Positions 11,231 to 19,758 of a DNA stretch of 64,000 nucleotides are shown here, piece by piece. The DNA lies in the NCBI GenBank assembly GCA_028279365.1, contig JANQNX010000013.1:186001-250000 (forward strand), written 5' to 3'. The notes below the pieces were generated by a model that made no database searches, was not told the DNA's origin, and was given only the letters and a program-made list of their open reading frames with translations. Every line of letters starts with the position of its first letter. Position 1 is the first letter of the stretch. The position numbers were made by a program, and so were the translations under genes. This stretch comes from Gammaproteobacteria bacterium (GTDB lineage Bacteria > Pseudomonadota > Gammaproteobacteria > Eutrophobiales > Eutrophobiaceae).

Positions 11231-11265
11231 AAAAAGCTTTCTAAGTGTGCGCTTTAGAGCTTTTT
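11231..11265. terminator. Bidirectional terminator between tRNA-Ser and the island gene
   Basis: The arms AAAAAGCT (11231-11238) and AGCTTTTT (11258-11265) enclose an inner imperfect stem (CTAAG with CTTTAG). This gives a U-rich end in both directions. It would terminate tRNA-Ser on the plus strand and the convergent HNH-like gene on the minus strand, whose stop codon is at 11270. Confidence 0.6.
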
Positions 11266-11269
11266 ATAA

Positions 11270-12079
11270 TTATATCTGTTGAATTTTTTTCAGGTCGAAA
11301 GAAACAATTGCTTCTTGGCCATATATAACGATAGATGTTTTTGTTGGTGCTTCTGGCCAGAAGGGATGAGGGATATTGCTAAAATCAATATTTACTTCAA
11401 CTTCTTGTTCTATTTCCAACTCTCGATACGTTGATAAACAACCTATCTTAAAGTTGTATTCATCTGGCTCATCTATAGTAACCATGAATGCAACCGGAAA
11501 AAATTTAAGAAACCACAAAGCTACTGGTTCGCGTATTGTTAGATCAGTGTAAGCACAATCTCTGGCCATAACGTGATGTTTATATGGGTAAGGCCAAAAA
11601 TATATATTCAATGATTCTGGTAAAGCTAAGCTAGAATCTTGCATGTAATCTTTTAAAGGCTCAGTGATTTTGCCTTTTAAATATCTATCTACACCTTGGG
11701 CAGCAATATGACCTAATAAAGATCTCATAATTTTTTGTGGCTTTGTTTTTATGGATAAAGGAGAAGGAATATAAAGCTCAGTTTTTAAATACATTCCTAT
11801 TTTATTTACAAAATTAATAAATTCCTGGTCGTATTTCCCTCCAAGCAATTCACTGTTACAACGACGACATAAAGTTCTATATTTAATTCCATTTTGTGAA
11901 TACCTTCCTTTTATAGAAGGCTTGCTTTTATTTAAATGTTCAAGAATATGATGTAGTTCTACTTGGGATACTTTGATACAGCCTTTTGGAGGAGTATGAT
12001 CTTCAGTTAAAGGGCCAGTTTCACCACAAATATTACAAATGCCATTTTTAGGCCCTCTAGTAGCAATAAGAATGGACAC
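11270..12079 (-). CDS. Protein of unknown function with N-terminal HNH-like zinc finger
   Basis: A 269 aa product. The GTG start at 12079 is supported by AAGGAG 9 nt upstream. Residues 13-85 form a treble-clef, HNH-like module. It has Cys15-x2-Cys18, then EDHTPPK (Asp27-His28, followed by Pro), and Cys71-x2-Cys74-Asn75 in a TLCRRCNSELLGG segment. This is the spacing of Cys4 HNH nucleases, with His28 and Asn75 in the places of the catalytic residues; the last His is not obvious. Residues about 90-269 match no family I recognise and end in beta-rich sequence. It is the second gene of the two-gene minus-strand cassette, 33 nt after the membrane protein gene. A nuclease or DNA-binding function is inferred, not shown. 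Confidence 0.7.
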   Translation of the reverse strand: MSILIATRGPKNGICNICGETGPLTEDHTPPKGCIKVSQVELHHILEHLNKSKPSIKGRYSQNGIKYRTLCRRCNSELLGGKYDQEFINFVNKIGMYLKTELYIPSPLSIKTKPQKIMRSLLGHIAAQGVDRYLKGKITEPLKDYMQDSSLALPESLNIYFWPYPYKHHVMARDCAYTDLTIREPVALWFLKFFPVAFMVTIDEPDEYNFKIGCLSTYRELEIEQEVEVNIDFSNIPHPFWPEAPTKTSIVIYGQEAIVSFDLKKIQQI

Positions 12080-12112
12080 CCTAAATAACTCCTTGTAGGT
12101 AGATTAGCTAAA

Positions 12113-12730
12113 TTAATTCATTGTTTCTTTAGTCGGTTTCAGTCTTTCAATAAAATCATCCATCATTTTTTTTACTTCTTCATTAGGATTTTCTGAGTTT
12201 TTTAAATGGCTTGTAGCTCGAAACCAGTCTATTTTACTAAATCCTATACACCAAGCTGTGTCTTTAATTATTTCGTCCAGGTGAGGCAATAACATATTTT
12301 CAAGCTGTTCATGCGCATCGTAGATGAGTTCTGCCGTATCTGATTCTGTTGTGGATGAATAAAGACGCATAAATTTATCTATAAACCCAATTATATCTTT
12401 TGCACGAAGGCGATAAGCTAAAAAAGGATCATATGACGAAAGTTCATCAAGCGCAGCATTAAATCTATCACTTAATTTGGTGTCTACTTTAAGCGAATCA
12501 GGAAGACATGTGCGTAATTGGATAAGAGCGGTTTTTGGTAACTCTATACGTTGTTCTATTTCATTAAGTATAAATTGTACGCCCATGACCCTATGTCGTA
12601 TTTCTAATAAGTCAGAAAGCGCACGCCTAATTACTTGTTTCCGAGCATCTCCGCGGCGGAAATACTGACTACTTTCGCTTAGTAACCAACCAATAAATAA
12701 TGTAAATATTGGTAAAATAAGATTGTCCAT
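12113..12730 (-). CDS. Single-pass membrane protein of unknown function
   Basis: A 205 aa product from the ATG at 12730 (a TTG two codons upstream at 12736 is also possible). Residues 3-20 (NLILPIFTLFIGWLLSES) form one N-terminal transmembrane helix. The rest is a mostly helical, charged cytoplasmic part (RRGDARKQVIRRALSDLLEIRH and onward) without motifs I recognise. Base composition is AT-rich like its neighbour. It is the first gene of the cassette and lies 33 nt upstream of the HNH-like gene, so the two were probably acquired and are expressed together. A membrane anchor plus nuclease-like partner would suit a defence or toxin system, but nothing in this protein proves that. Confidence 0.7.
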   Translation of the reverse strand: MDNLILPIFTLFIGWLLSESSQYFRRGDARKQVIRRALSDLLEIRHRVMGVQFILNEIEQRIELPKTALIQLRTCLPDSLKVDTKLSDRFNAALDELSSYDPFLAYRLRAKDIIGFIDKFMRLYSSTTESDTAELIYDAHEQLENMLLPHLDEIIKDTAWCIGFSKIDWFRATSHLKNSENPNEEVKKMMDDFIERLKPTKETMN

Positions 12731-12804
12731 TTCCAAAGATTTTCTTTTATTACTAAGATAAAATTATAACTAAATTCATTAATGGGCATGTAAGCCAACA
12801 AATT

Positions 12805-12842
12805 GTGGGTTCATATAATTATCCGGGGCACCCTCTCCGCCA
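12805..12842 (+). repeat. Decayed tRNA-Ser 3' end (right attachment-site remnant)
   Basis: The pieces GTGGGTTCA (12805-12813) and CACCCTCTCCGCCA (12829-12842) are both identical to the T arm and acceptor end of tRNA-Ser (11163-11171 and 11177-11190). They are separated here by 15 nt instead of 5. No anticodon or D arm precedes them, so this is only a 3' fragment, as expected for the distal att site of an island inserted at a tRNA. Confidence 0.8.
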
Positions 12843-12855
12843 ATTCTCTGATAGG

Positions 12856-15468
12856 TTATTTTTTTGTGTCTTTTGGAATTAGGAAAAAGAATTTACTGCC
12901 TTTGCCTGGTTCGGACTCGACCCAGATATTCCCATGGTAGCGTTCTACAATTCTTGCGCAGAGAGCGAGACCAATACCGGTACCTTCATATTCGTCCCTG
13001 TTATGTAGTCGTTTAAAGATCAGGAATACTTTCTCCTGATTTTCAGGGGCAATACCAATACCATTATCCGCTACCGAAAATAGCCAGCCCCTATCTTGTT
13101 CTTCACAGTCGATAATTATTTCCGGGGAAGCGTCTTTGGATTGATACTTTAACCCATTGCCGATTAAGTTCTGCATAAGGCACGAGAAATGCTCAGGCTT
13201 GATTTTTACTTCAGGTATATCAGTTTTAACAATAATATTTGCGTCTTTATACTTTTCAGACAACTTAAACTGTTTCAGCGTATCGTTCAGTTCTTTTGCC
13301 GTATCAATCGGTTCGGGGTGTTCTTCAACGTTGTTCAATCTTGAGTAATGCAACAAATCCAAGACCAATGCTTTCATTCTGTCAGCGGATAAAATGGCAA
13401 AGTCGATGTAATCCTTGGCTTCATCATCCAGTTTGTCGCTGTGTTCTTCCTGTAATAATTTCATGAAGCTGGAAATCATGCGGATTGGTTCTTGTAAGTC
13501 ATGCGAGGCAATATAAGCCATGCGTTCTAATTCTTTATTCGATCTTTCCAGTTCCTGTTGGGTTTGATGCAGTTCTGAAATATCGGTTGAGATATTGCAA
13601 AAGGCATAGATCTCATCATCAATATCGTATAGCGGAAACTCAACGGAAATAAGGTGATAGTCTTTGCTGTAAATTGTGAAGTCACGTTTCATCGTGACCG
13701 ATTGCTGAGTCTCTAATACCTGTCGCTGATGCTCTGCGATTAGTGTTGCCATTTCTTCGTTAAACACATCTTTATAATGTTCACCAATGACCTGGTCATT
13801 ATCGAAACAAAACTCATGCATGGCAGCTTCATTTATCTTGGCAATTTTGCCGTTTCTATCAAGGATATAAATATAGGCCCTTGAATTATTCAGGATAAAC
13901 TGCAAATCATAATCAGCCTGATTGATTGAATCCCGGTATTTTTTATTTAGCATTAATCGGGTAATGGATCTCGCTATACCAACGTCTGCTTCAGACCATT
14001 TTCTCGCGTAACCGCTTATGTTTTCTTGCCAGCGTTGAAATGAGGCGCGCGGGGTTAAATGGTAACCCACATCAGTTTTACGTACGCTCTTTTCAGGGCG
14101 CCCGGCCCATTCGACATCCTCCACTTTTTCCTGTCGAAACCAGATAAGATAATCCATCATTGCTGAACTGATCGGAATTGCCATCACGCCACCGGCTGCT
14201 GTTTGTTCATCCATCTCAAAACCGACATCTCGACCGATTGATTCCGTAACAAAGCAATCACCTTCGTGATTGTCTTCTATCCAGTTTATCAGCTTTGTTG
14301 CAAATGAAACCTCAGGCGTTAAACCAAATACGACAACCTTGCCATTCAAACTGATGATGACACCGTCTGCGTCAACCGCTTCTAACAGTAAATGCTGTTT
14401 ATGTTTTAATGTATCAATCAAATTTTGATCAGAGCTAAACGCGACATTCAATTCACGCAAGCCTGCGCGTTTTTGTTCGTTGGACATTTCTTCTCTTGAA
14501 CGTATCACATTGGATAAATACGCAGAGAACGTATGTGCCATTAGCTCTGCTGTCATGCGTAGAGGATAGGGTACGTAAAAAGGTTTATTATGATGACAGG
14601 CGATCAGTCCCCATAAGCGATTATTTTGTATCACCGATATCGACATGGAGGCCTTGACGCCCATGTTACGCAAATATTCCATGTGCACGGGTGAAACGCT
14701 GCGTAAGCACGAGTAACTTAAATCTATCGGCATGCCATCACTATGCTTATCATCCGGCAAGATAGGAACAGGGTTAAAATTTACATCCGGGATTAGTCGT
14801 AGATAGTTTCTTGCATATAATGCCCGCGCCTGTTTTGGAATGTCTGAGGCAGGGAAATGCAAGTTAATATAGGAAGACATGTACATCTCGCGCTTCTCTG
14901 CGACAACCTTGCCATTCCAGTTTTCATCAAACTTATATAGTTTCACTCTGGCAAAGCCAGTCAATTTCTGAATCTGATCAACGACGAAGTCAAACAAGAT
15001 TCCCTGTTCATGCACTCGTTGCAATTCAACAGAGAAATGCATGACTTGCTGGTAAAGATCGTTATTTATTTGAACGCTTCTGTCGTGTTCATGTCTTTCC
15101 AGCTCAAGGATGATGACGTCATCGGAATAATGCAGAACCGCATCAAAATTGTATTCAATGTTATTCAGATAGAATGATACTGTGGTGTAGCGGATTGGAT
15201 TCAATATGCCGCTGGAGATGATTTCTCTTAATTTGGAAAGTTTATCTTCAGTAATATAATCTACGAGGTTGTGTCCAATCGTATCAGTCAGGCTATTACC
15301 AACTAACTCAATAAAGTTTTCGCTGACTTTAACAATGTCAAAGTTATCATTTAACACCAGCAAGTAACCGTGCGGCTGAATCGAGCCGGGAATATGAATC
15401 GGTTCATTATCACAGCCATCAATGGCTTTTTTTAACTGTTTTTCATCAAGCGCCTTTTGTCCCTTCAT
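12856..15468 (-). CDS. bphP: Bacteriophytochrome sensor histidine kinase
   Basis: An 870 aa red/far-red photoreceptor kinase. Order: PAS (about 20-120) with the bilin-binding Cys19 in DGCDNEPIHIPG; GAF (about 140-310) with PASDIP and the SCLRSVSPVHMEYL chromophore pocket; PHY (about 325-505) with tongue motifs WAGRP and PRASFQRW; an extra PAS (about 525-640); DHp with phosphoacceptor His656 in ASHDLQEPIR; and the ATPase domain with DNGIGIAPENQ and GTGIGLALC. Cys in the N-terminal position indicates biliverdin as chromophore. bphO lies 36 nt upstream on the same strand. No response regulator is encoded next to it, so its partner is elsewhere. It starts just outside the tRNA-Ser island. Confidence 0.96.
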   Translation of the reverse strand: MKGQKALDEKQLKKAIDGCDNEPIHIPGSIQPHGYLLVLNDNFDIVKVSENFIELVGNSLTDTIGHNLVDYITEDKLSKLREIISSGILNPIRYTTVSFYLNNIEYNFDAVLHYSDDVIILELERHEHDRSVQINNDLYQQVMHFSVELQRVHEQGILFDFVVDQIQKLTGFARVKLYKFDENWNGKVVAEKREMYMSSYINLHFPASDIPKQARALYARNYLRLIPDVNFNPVPILPDDKHSDGMPIDLSYSCLRSVSPVHMEYLRNMGVKASMSISVIQNNRLWGLIACHHNKPFYVPYPLRMTAELMAHTFSAYLSNVIRSREEMSNEQKRAGLRELNVAFSSDQNLIDTLKHKQHLLLEAVDADGVIISLNGKVVVFGLTPEVSFATKLINWIEDNHEGDCFVTESIGRDVGFEMDEQTAAGGVMAIPISSAMMDYLIWFRQEKVEDVEWAGRPEKSVRKTDVGYHLTPRASFQRWQENISGYARKWSEADVGIARSITRLMLNKKYRDSINQADYDLQFILNNSRAYIYILDRNGKIAKINEAAMHEFCFDNDQVIGEHYKDVFNEEMATLIAEHQRQVLETQQSVTMKRDFTIYSKDYHLISVEFPLYDIDDEIYAFCNISTDISELHQTQQELERSNKELERMAYIASHDLQEPIRMISSFMKLLQEEHSDKLDDEAKDYIDFAILSADRMKALVLDLLHYSRLNNVEEHPEPIDTAKELNDTLKQFKLSEKYKDANIIVKTDIPEVKIKPEHFSCLMQNLIGNGLKYQSKDASPEIIIDCEEQDRGWLFSVADNGIGIAPENQEKVFLIFKRLHNRDEYEGTGIGLALCARIVERYHGNIWVESEPGKGSKFFFLIPKDTKK

Positions 15469-15504
15469 TGCGAATCCCTTTGATTTGTTTTATTCAGCAT
15501 TACT

Positions 15505-16110
15505 TTACTTGGTAGTATGTTTATAGATTTGCCAAAGCCAGTTTTCAAGACTGGTAAAGCTTGCAAGCGCTGCTTTTGTGCATTGTTCACTATCAGAAGC
15601 GTGCTGCTCTAACATGATCAAAAAATGTTTCCAGTCGAAACTAGTCTGTTCAGCCTTGCCATTCAAAAATGATGCACCGTGCGAGGCGGTAAAGCCGAGT
15701 GTTTGATACACATTTTTTGCCATCACCTGTCCACCTAGCGAAGCGCCTTCAACGACGTACATCAGCCCAAGAAAATCATCCTCGCTGTTATCGAGACAGA
15801 GTTCAGGTCGTATAGGGATACGACTAGTGATGTTCAGGCTGTTTAAATCGTTCTTCAATAACAGGCTTCTCGACACCGGAGAATATAAGCTGGGCAATGA
15901 CGCGATTTGATTTTCGACGACTTCATGAAAGCATTCAAACGCCTGTAAAAATAATTGATAGTGTTTTAGTTGTAATGATGGCTTGGTTAAGTGTGTGGTG
16001 ATGGGGTGTTGATGTAGGCGTTGATGGATAGTTGCTGTTGCCTCACGCAACGCTCGAATCACGCTTTCGTCTTGTTGCTTATTCGTTATTGTTTCTGCGT
16101 TAAGAGGCAT
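15505..16110 (-). CDS. bphO: Biliverdin-producing heme oxygenase
   Basis: Opens heme to biliverdin, the chromophore of the phytochrome encoded immediately downstream. From the ATG at 16110 the product is 201 aa, the usual size. The GTG at 16179 would add 23 poorly conserved residues and is less likely. The proximal heme ligand is His29 in the conserved context LREATATIHQRLH. The distal helix carries the glycine-rich GLMYVVEGASLGGQ, which bends over the heme. Gene order bphO-bphP with a 36 nt gap indicates one operon that makes holophytochrome. Confidence 0.93.
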   Translation of the reverse strand: MPLNAETITNKQQDESVIRALREATATIHQRLHQHPITTHLTKPSLQLKHYQLFLQAFECFHEVVENQIASLPSLYSPVSRSLLLKNDLNSLNITSRIPIRPELCLDNSEDDFLGLMYVVEGASLGGQVMAKNVYQTLGFTASHGASFLNGKAEQTSFDWKHFLIMLEQHASDSEQCTKAALASFTSLENWLWQIYKHTTK

Positions 16111-16249
16111 GGTTCTGTTCCCATCAGCGCGCTTATTATTATTTGTGTATTCACGCCATTTCCTTATGAATCGAATCACATTTATTTTTTGATAATTATT
16201 GCTCTATTACGCTGATTTACCAATACCTAAACGCAAAAATCTCAGAAAT

Positions 16250-16261
16250 TGTCTTAAGACA
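16250..16261. promoter_or_regulatory. Perfect 12-bp palindrome in the bphO / Amt-sensor divergent region
   Basis: TGTCTTAAGACA is fully self-complementary and sits in the 196-bp region between the divergent bphO and Amt-GGDEF-EAL genes, 45 nt before the latter's start. Its position and symmetry fit a dimeric repressor or activator operator. No regulator is identified, and a 12-mer palindrome can arise by chance. Confidence 0.3.
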
Positions 16262-16306
16262 TACTGTTTCTTGCCGATATAAAAACGAGCTTTGAGTTTG
16301 AGTGAA

Positions 16307-19300
16307 ATGATGGATAAAGAAAGTCTGGATATTATTTGGGTACTGATTTCAGCTGTGTTTGTCGTAGCCATGCAGGGTGGTTTTCTGTGTGTCGAGAGTG
16401 GCGTGACCAGGACAAAAAATTCAATCAATGTTGCGTTGAAGAACTCCATCGATTTCGCGGTATGCATCTGCTTCTTTTGGTTATTCGGTTTTGGCCTGAT
16501 GTTCGGTTATTCTGATACAGGTTGGATAGGAATGACTCATTTTGCCCCGTCAATGACGGTAGACGATGCCTGGCTGGCGGCTTTTTTTATTTTTCAGGCC
16601 ATGTTCTGTGCGACTGCCGCTACCATTGTTTCCGGCGCTATTTCTGAAAGAGTTAAATTTCATGCGTATGTCCTGATCACGGTCATCATTACCGTTTTAA
16701 TCTATCCAGTATTTGGACATTGGGCCTGGGGTGGTCTGTTCACAGGTGAAGCAACATTTCTTGAACAACAAGGCTTTGTAGATTTCGCTGGCTCAACCGT
16801 GGTGCATAGCAGTGGTGGCTGGATTGCGCTAGCGGCGATATTAGTTATAGGCCCCAGAATTGGACGCTTTAGTAATGGCGAGGTCAATAAACTCACTGCG
16901 TCAAATCTCCCGCTCGCGATGTTGGGCTTGTTATTGTTTGTTGTCGGTTGGGTAGGGTTTAACGGTGGTAGCACACTGGAAATTAACAATACTATTCCGG
17001 TCATTGTTGCCAATACCATACTCGCTGCTGCAATTGGTATGGCAGTAACTTTCCTGTTGCAGGATAGATTCTCCCAAAAAGCAGAAAAGGCCATTTTACC
17101 AATTAATGGCAGTCTGGCAGGAATGGTTGCCGTGACTGCAAACTGTCATGCGGTGGATACGATCAGTGCTGCTATTATTGCGTCAGTCGGCGCATTTCTG
17201 ATGTTGTTATCCAACAGTGTTCTACAAAAACTTAAGATAGATGATGCAATCGGTGCCATCCCGGTACATCTTGTTGCAGGCATTTGGGGTACGCTGGCTG
17301 TTGCCTTGTTTGGTGACCTATCGCTGCTTGGCACAGGCTTAACTCGTACTGAGCAGTTGTTAGTACAATTTAAAGGCGCTGTGCTTTGTGGTTTATGGAG
17401 TTTTGGCATCACCTATTTTCTACTTAAAAATATTGATCGGTTTTATCCACTCCGCGTCAGCGAAGAAGACGAATTTACCGGTTTAAATATTTCCGAGCAT
17501 GGTGAAGGCACTCCCTTGTATGAATTAACTGAGGTCATGCATAAACAAATACAAACCAAAGACCTTTCAATGCGTGCGCCAGTTGAGCCTTTTACAGAAG
17601 TGGGACAAATTGCCTACAGCTACAATAAAGTCATGGAAGCGCTTGAAATTATGACGCGTAAAACGCGTCAGATTGTCAGAGATATTCGTGAAGGTATTAT
17701 TACGTTTAACGATGCCGGCGTCATTACAAGTTTCAACCCGGGTGCAGAAAACCTGTTACAAATCGAGTCTGTCAGGGTACTGGGTAAGCCGGTTCGTTCC
17801 CTGTTTGTTGAGTCGGGTTTTTATCCAAAGATACCTGCCAATGAACATTACAAGCAAGACATGTCCTTTTCAATGCAAGGCAGAATTGAATTCCATAAAC
17901 AGAATGAAGCGGGTGAAAACACTATCCTTGAATATCGACCATATCGCGGTAGTGATCATCATAGTGAATCTTATACCGCCGTCATTCGTGATGTGACTTC
18001 GCAAAGAAATGCGGAGGAACAACTTTATATGGAGAAAGAACTGGCGCTGACTACGCTTGCATCAATAGGCGAGGGCGTCATCACTACTGACAAAGAAAAC
18101 AAAATCAAATATTTTAATCAAATTGCATCAGACATCCTTTGTCTATCGCTGGAAGCATGTATGGGTAAAGACATTAATCAGTGTCTGGAGTTATTTGAAG
18201 AGGATGAGAGCCCGCACAAGCTCGACTTGCTCGAATATCGAGATCAGCAACAGCAGATCAAGAGAGATAATCAACTGACGTTGCTTCGTCCTGATGGAGA
18301 GAGGCTGTCCGTCAATATCACCAGCTCGCTGATTCATAACAGGGAAAAAGAAGTGGTTGGTACTATCCTGGTGATACAGGATATTTCGAAATCCAGGGAG
18401 CTTGAGCGCTTATTAACCCATCGCGCCACCCATGATGAGTTAACCGGTTTGTTAAACCGCAGGGAATTTGAAAACAGACTGATCGAATTTAATCGACGTT
18501 CCAAAGCGAATGACGAGCAACACGTGCTTTGTTACCTGGATCTGGATCAATTCAAAATAGTGAATGACACTTGCGGGCATAATGCCGGAGATGAACTATT
18601 AAAACAGATTAGTTCAACCTTCAAGGATAAGCTTCGCGCCGGAGATACTTTGGCACGACTAGGCGGCGATGAATTCGGTGTCTTGTTGAATAACTGTTCG
18701 GCAGATAAAGGTTATGTCATCGCCAATAAACTAAGAGAGAGTATTGAGGAATTTCGTTTTCTTTGGTGTGAGAGAAACTTTTCCGTAGGGGTCAGCATTG
18801 GTCTGGTTGAGATAAATGGTCTATTTGATAATGCCAGCGAGATCATGAGTATGGCCGATGCCGCGTGTTATGCAGCCAAAGACGCGGGAAGAAACCGGGT
18901 GCATGTTCATAAAAACGATGATGACGGCTTAAAGAACCGCTGGGGACAAATGGAGTGGGCCACCAAAATTCAAGCTGCGATTGATGAAGGCCGTTTTTGT
19001 TTGGCAAGACAGGCTATCGTTCCGGTTGACCCCGAAGCAGATGAACTTTCGCGTTATGAAATGTTTGTCAGGATGCTCGATGATGAAGGCGGGATTATCC
19101 CGCCGGGTGCATTTATCCCTGCGGCTGAAAGATATAGCCTGATAACAGCAATAGATGAATGGGTGATAGCAAATACATTGCAATGGATGACAGAGGTCGA
19201 TGAAGAATTGGGGCATGTCGCGATTAATTTATCGGGTGTATCGATTAACAATAATGAATTTTTAAACAAGCTTAAACATCGACTGGAACAGAATATTGTT

Positions 19301-19714
19301 GCTCCGGAAAAGCTGTGTTTTGAAATTACAGAGACTGCCGCTATTGCTGATATTGCCCAGGCGAAAAATTTCTTTAATGAGTTAAAAGAATTGGGGTGTA
19401 AGTTTAGCCTGGATGACTTTGGCAGTGGTTTATCATCGTTTGGTTATTTGAAAACCCTGCCCGTTGATTATCTGAAAATAGACGGTATGTTCGTCAGGGA
19501 TATCTTGTCTGATCCGATTGATCATGCGATGGTCGAATCGATCCACAATGTAGGTAAACTGATGGGCTTGAAGACGGTGGCAGAATTTGTCGAAGATGAA
19601 GCTATTTTAGAAAAGATACGATCCATTGGTATCGATTATGCGCAAGGCTATCATTTTGGCAAACCTGAAATCATTCGAACGGATGCGATAAATCTACTCA
19701 AAAAAGCCTCTTAA
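16307..19714 (+). CDS. Ammonium transporter-like sensor fused to PAS-PAS-GGDEF-EAL
   Basis: A 1135 aa protein from the ATG at 16307 (a TTG five codons earlier is possible). Residues 1-380 are a complete Amt/Rh channel with about eleven membrane helices. The twin pore histidines are kept (His167 in STVVHSSGG, His321 in IPVHLVAGIWG), as are Asp159 and the GHWAWGG segment. A linker (VSEEDEFTGLNISEHGE) and HAMP-like helix (about 410-445) lead to two PAS domains (about 455-565 and 580-700). GGDEF is intact at 786-790 with the upstream RxxD inhibitory site (RAGD). The EAL domain keeps Glu918, but the signature reads EMF; other catalytic residues (INLS, EITET, DDFGSG, LKIDG, AEFVE, AQGYHFGKP) are present. 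Predicted to couple ammonium sensing to c-di-GMP turnover. Confidence 0.93.
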   Translation: MMDKESLDIIWVLISAVFVVAMQGGFLCVESGVTRTKNSINVALKNSIDFAVCICFFWLFGFGLMFGYSDTGWIGMTHFAPSMTVDDAWLAAFFIFQAMFCATAATIVSGAISERVKFHAYVLITVIITVLIYPVFGHWAWGGLFTGEATFLEQQGFVDFAGSTVVHSSGGWIALAAILVIGPRIGRFSNGEVNKLTASNLPLAMLGLLLFVVGWVGFNGGSTLEINNTIPVIVANTILAAAIGMAVTFLLQDRFSQKAEKAILPINGSLAGMVAVTANCHAVDTISAAIIASVGAFLMLLSNSVLQKLKIDDAIGAIPVHLVAGIWGTLAVALFGDLSLLGTGLTRTEQLLVQFKGAVLCGLWSFGITYFLLKNIDRFYPLRVSEEDEFTGLNISEHGEGTPLYELTEVMHKQIQTKDLSMRAPVEPFTEVGQIAYSYNKVMEALEIMTRKTRQIVRDIREGIITFNDAGVITSFNPGAENLLQIESVRVLGKPVRSLFVESGFYPKIPANEHYKQDMSFSMQGRIEFHKQNEAGENTILEYRPYRGSDHHSESYTAVIRDVTSQRNAEEQLYMEKELALTTLASIGEGVITTDKENKIKYFNQIASDILCLSLEACMGKDINQCLELFEEDESPHKLDLLEYRDQQQQIKRDNQLTLLRPDGERLSVNITSSLIHNREKEVVGTILVIQDISKSRELERLLTHRATHDELTGLLNRREFENRLIEFNRRSKANDEQHVLCYLDLDQFKIVNDTCGHNAGDELLKQISSTFKDKLRAGDTLARLGGDEFGVLLNNCSADKGYVIANKLRESIEEFRFLWCERNFSVGVSIGLVEINGLFDNASEIMSMADAACYAAKDAGRNRVHVHKNDDDGLKNRWGQMEWATKIQAAIDEGRFCLARQAIVPVDPEADELSRYEMFVRMLDDEGGIIPPGAFIPAAERYSLITAIDEWVIANTLQWMTEVDEELGHVAINLSGVSINNNEFLNKLKHRLEQNIVAPEKLCFEITETAAIADIAQAKNFFNELKELGCKFSLDDFGSGLSSFGYLKTLPVDYLKIDGMFVRDILSDPIDHAMVESIHNVGKLMGLKTVAEFVEDEAILEKIRSIGIDYAQGYHFGKPEIIRTDAINLLKKAS

Positions 19715-19758
19715 TCTTTGTTGCCGACAAATTTATCCGGGTGACGTAAAATTGCTGC

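Larger units (their letters stand above)
11191..12842. mobile_element. Mini genomic island integrated at the tRNA-Ser 3' end
   Basis: About 1.65 kb is bounded on the left by the intact tRNA-Ser. On the right is a decayed copy of the tRNA 3' end: GTGGGTTCA at 12805-12813 and CACCCTCTCCGCCA at 12829-12842, with the latter identical to 11177-11190. The interior is clearly more AT-rich than the flanks by eye (mid-30s percent GC). It holds only two minus-strand genes of unknown function and no integrase. Direct repeats of a tRNA 3' end are the usual trace of tyrosine-integrase insertion. I infer a trimmed island or a satellite mobilised by another element. Confidence 0.75.

Noticed and set aside
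12113-12730. Naming the island membrane protein as part of a known toxin-antitoxin or defence family
   Set aside because: It has one membrane helix and helical sequence but no diagnostic motif, so a family name would be a guess.
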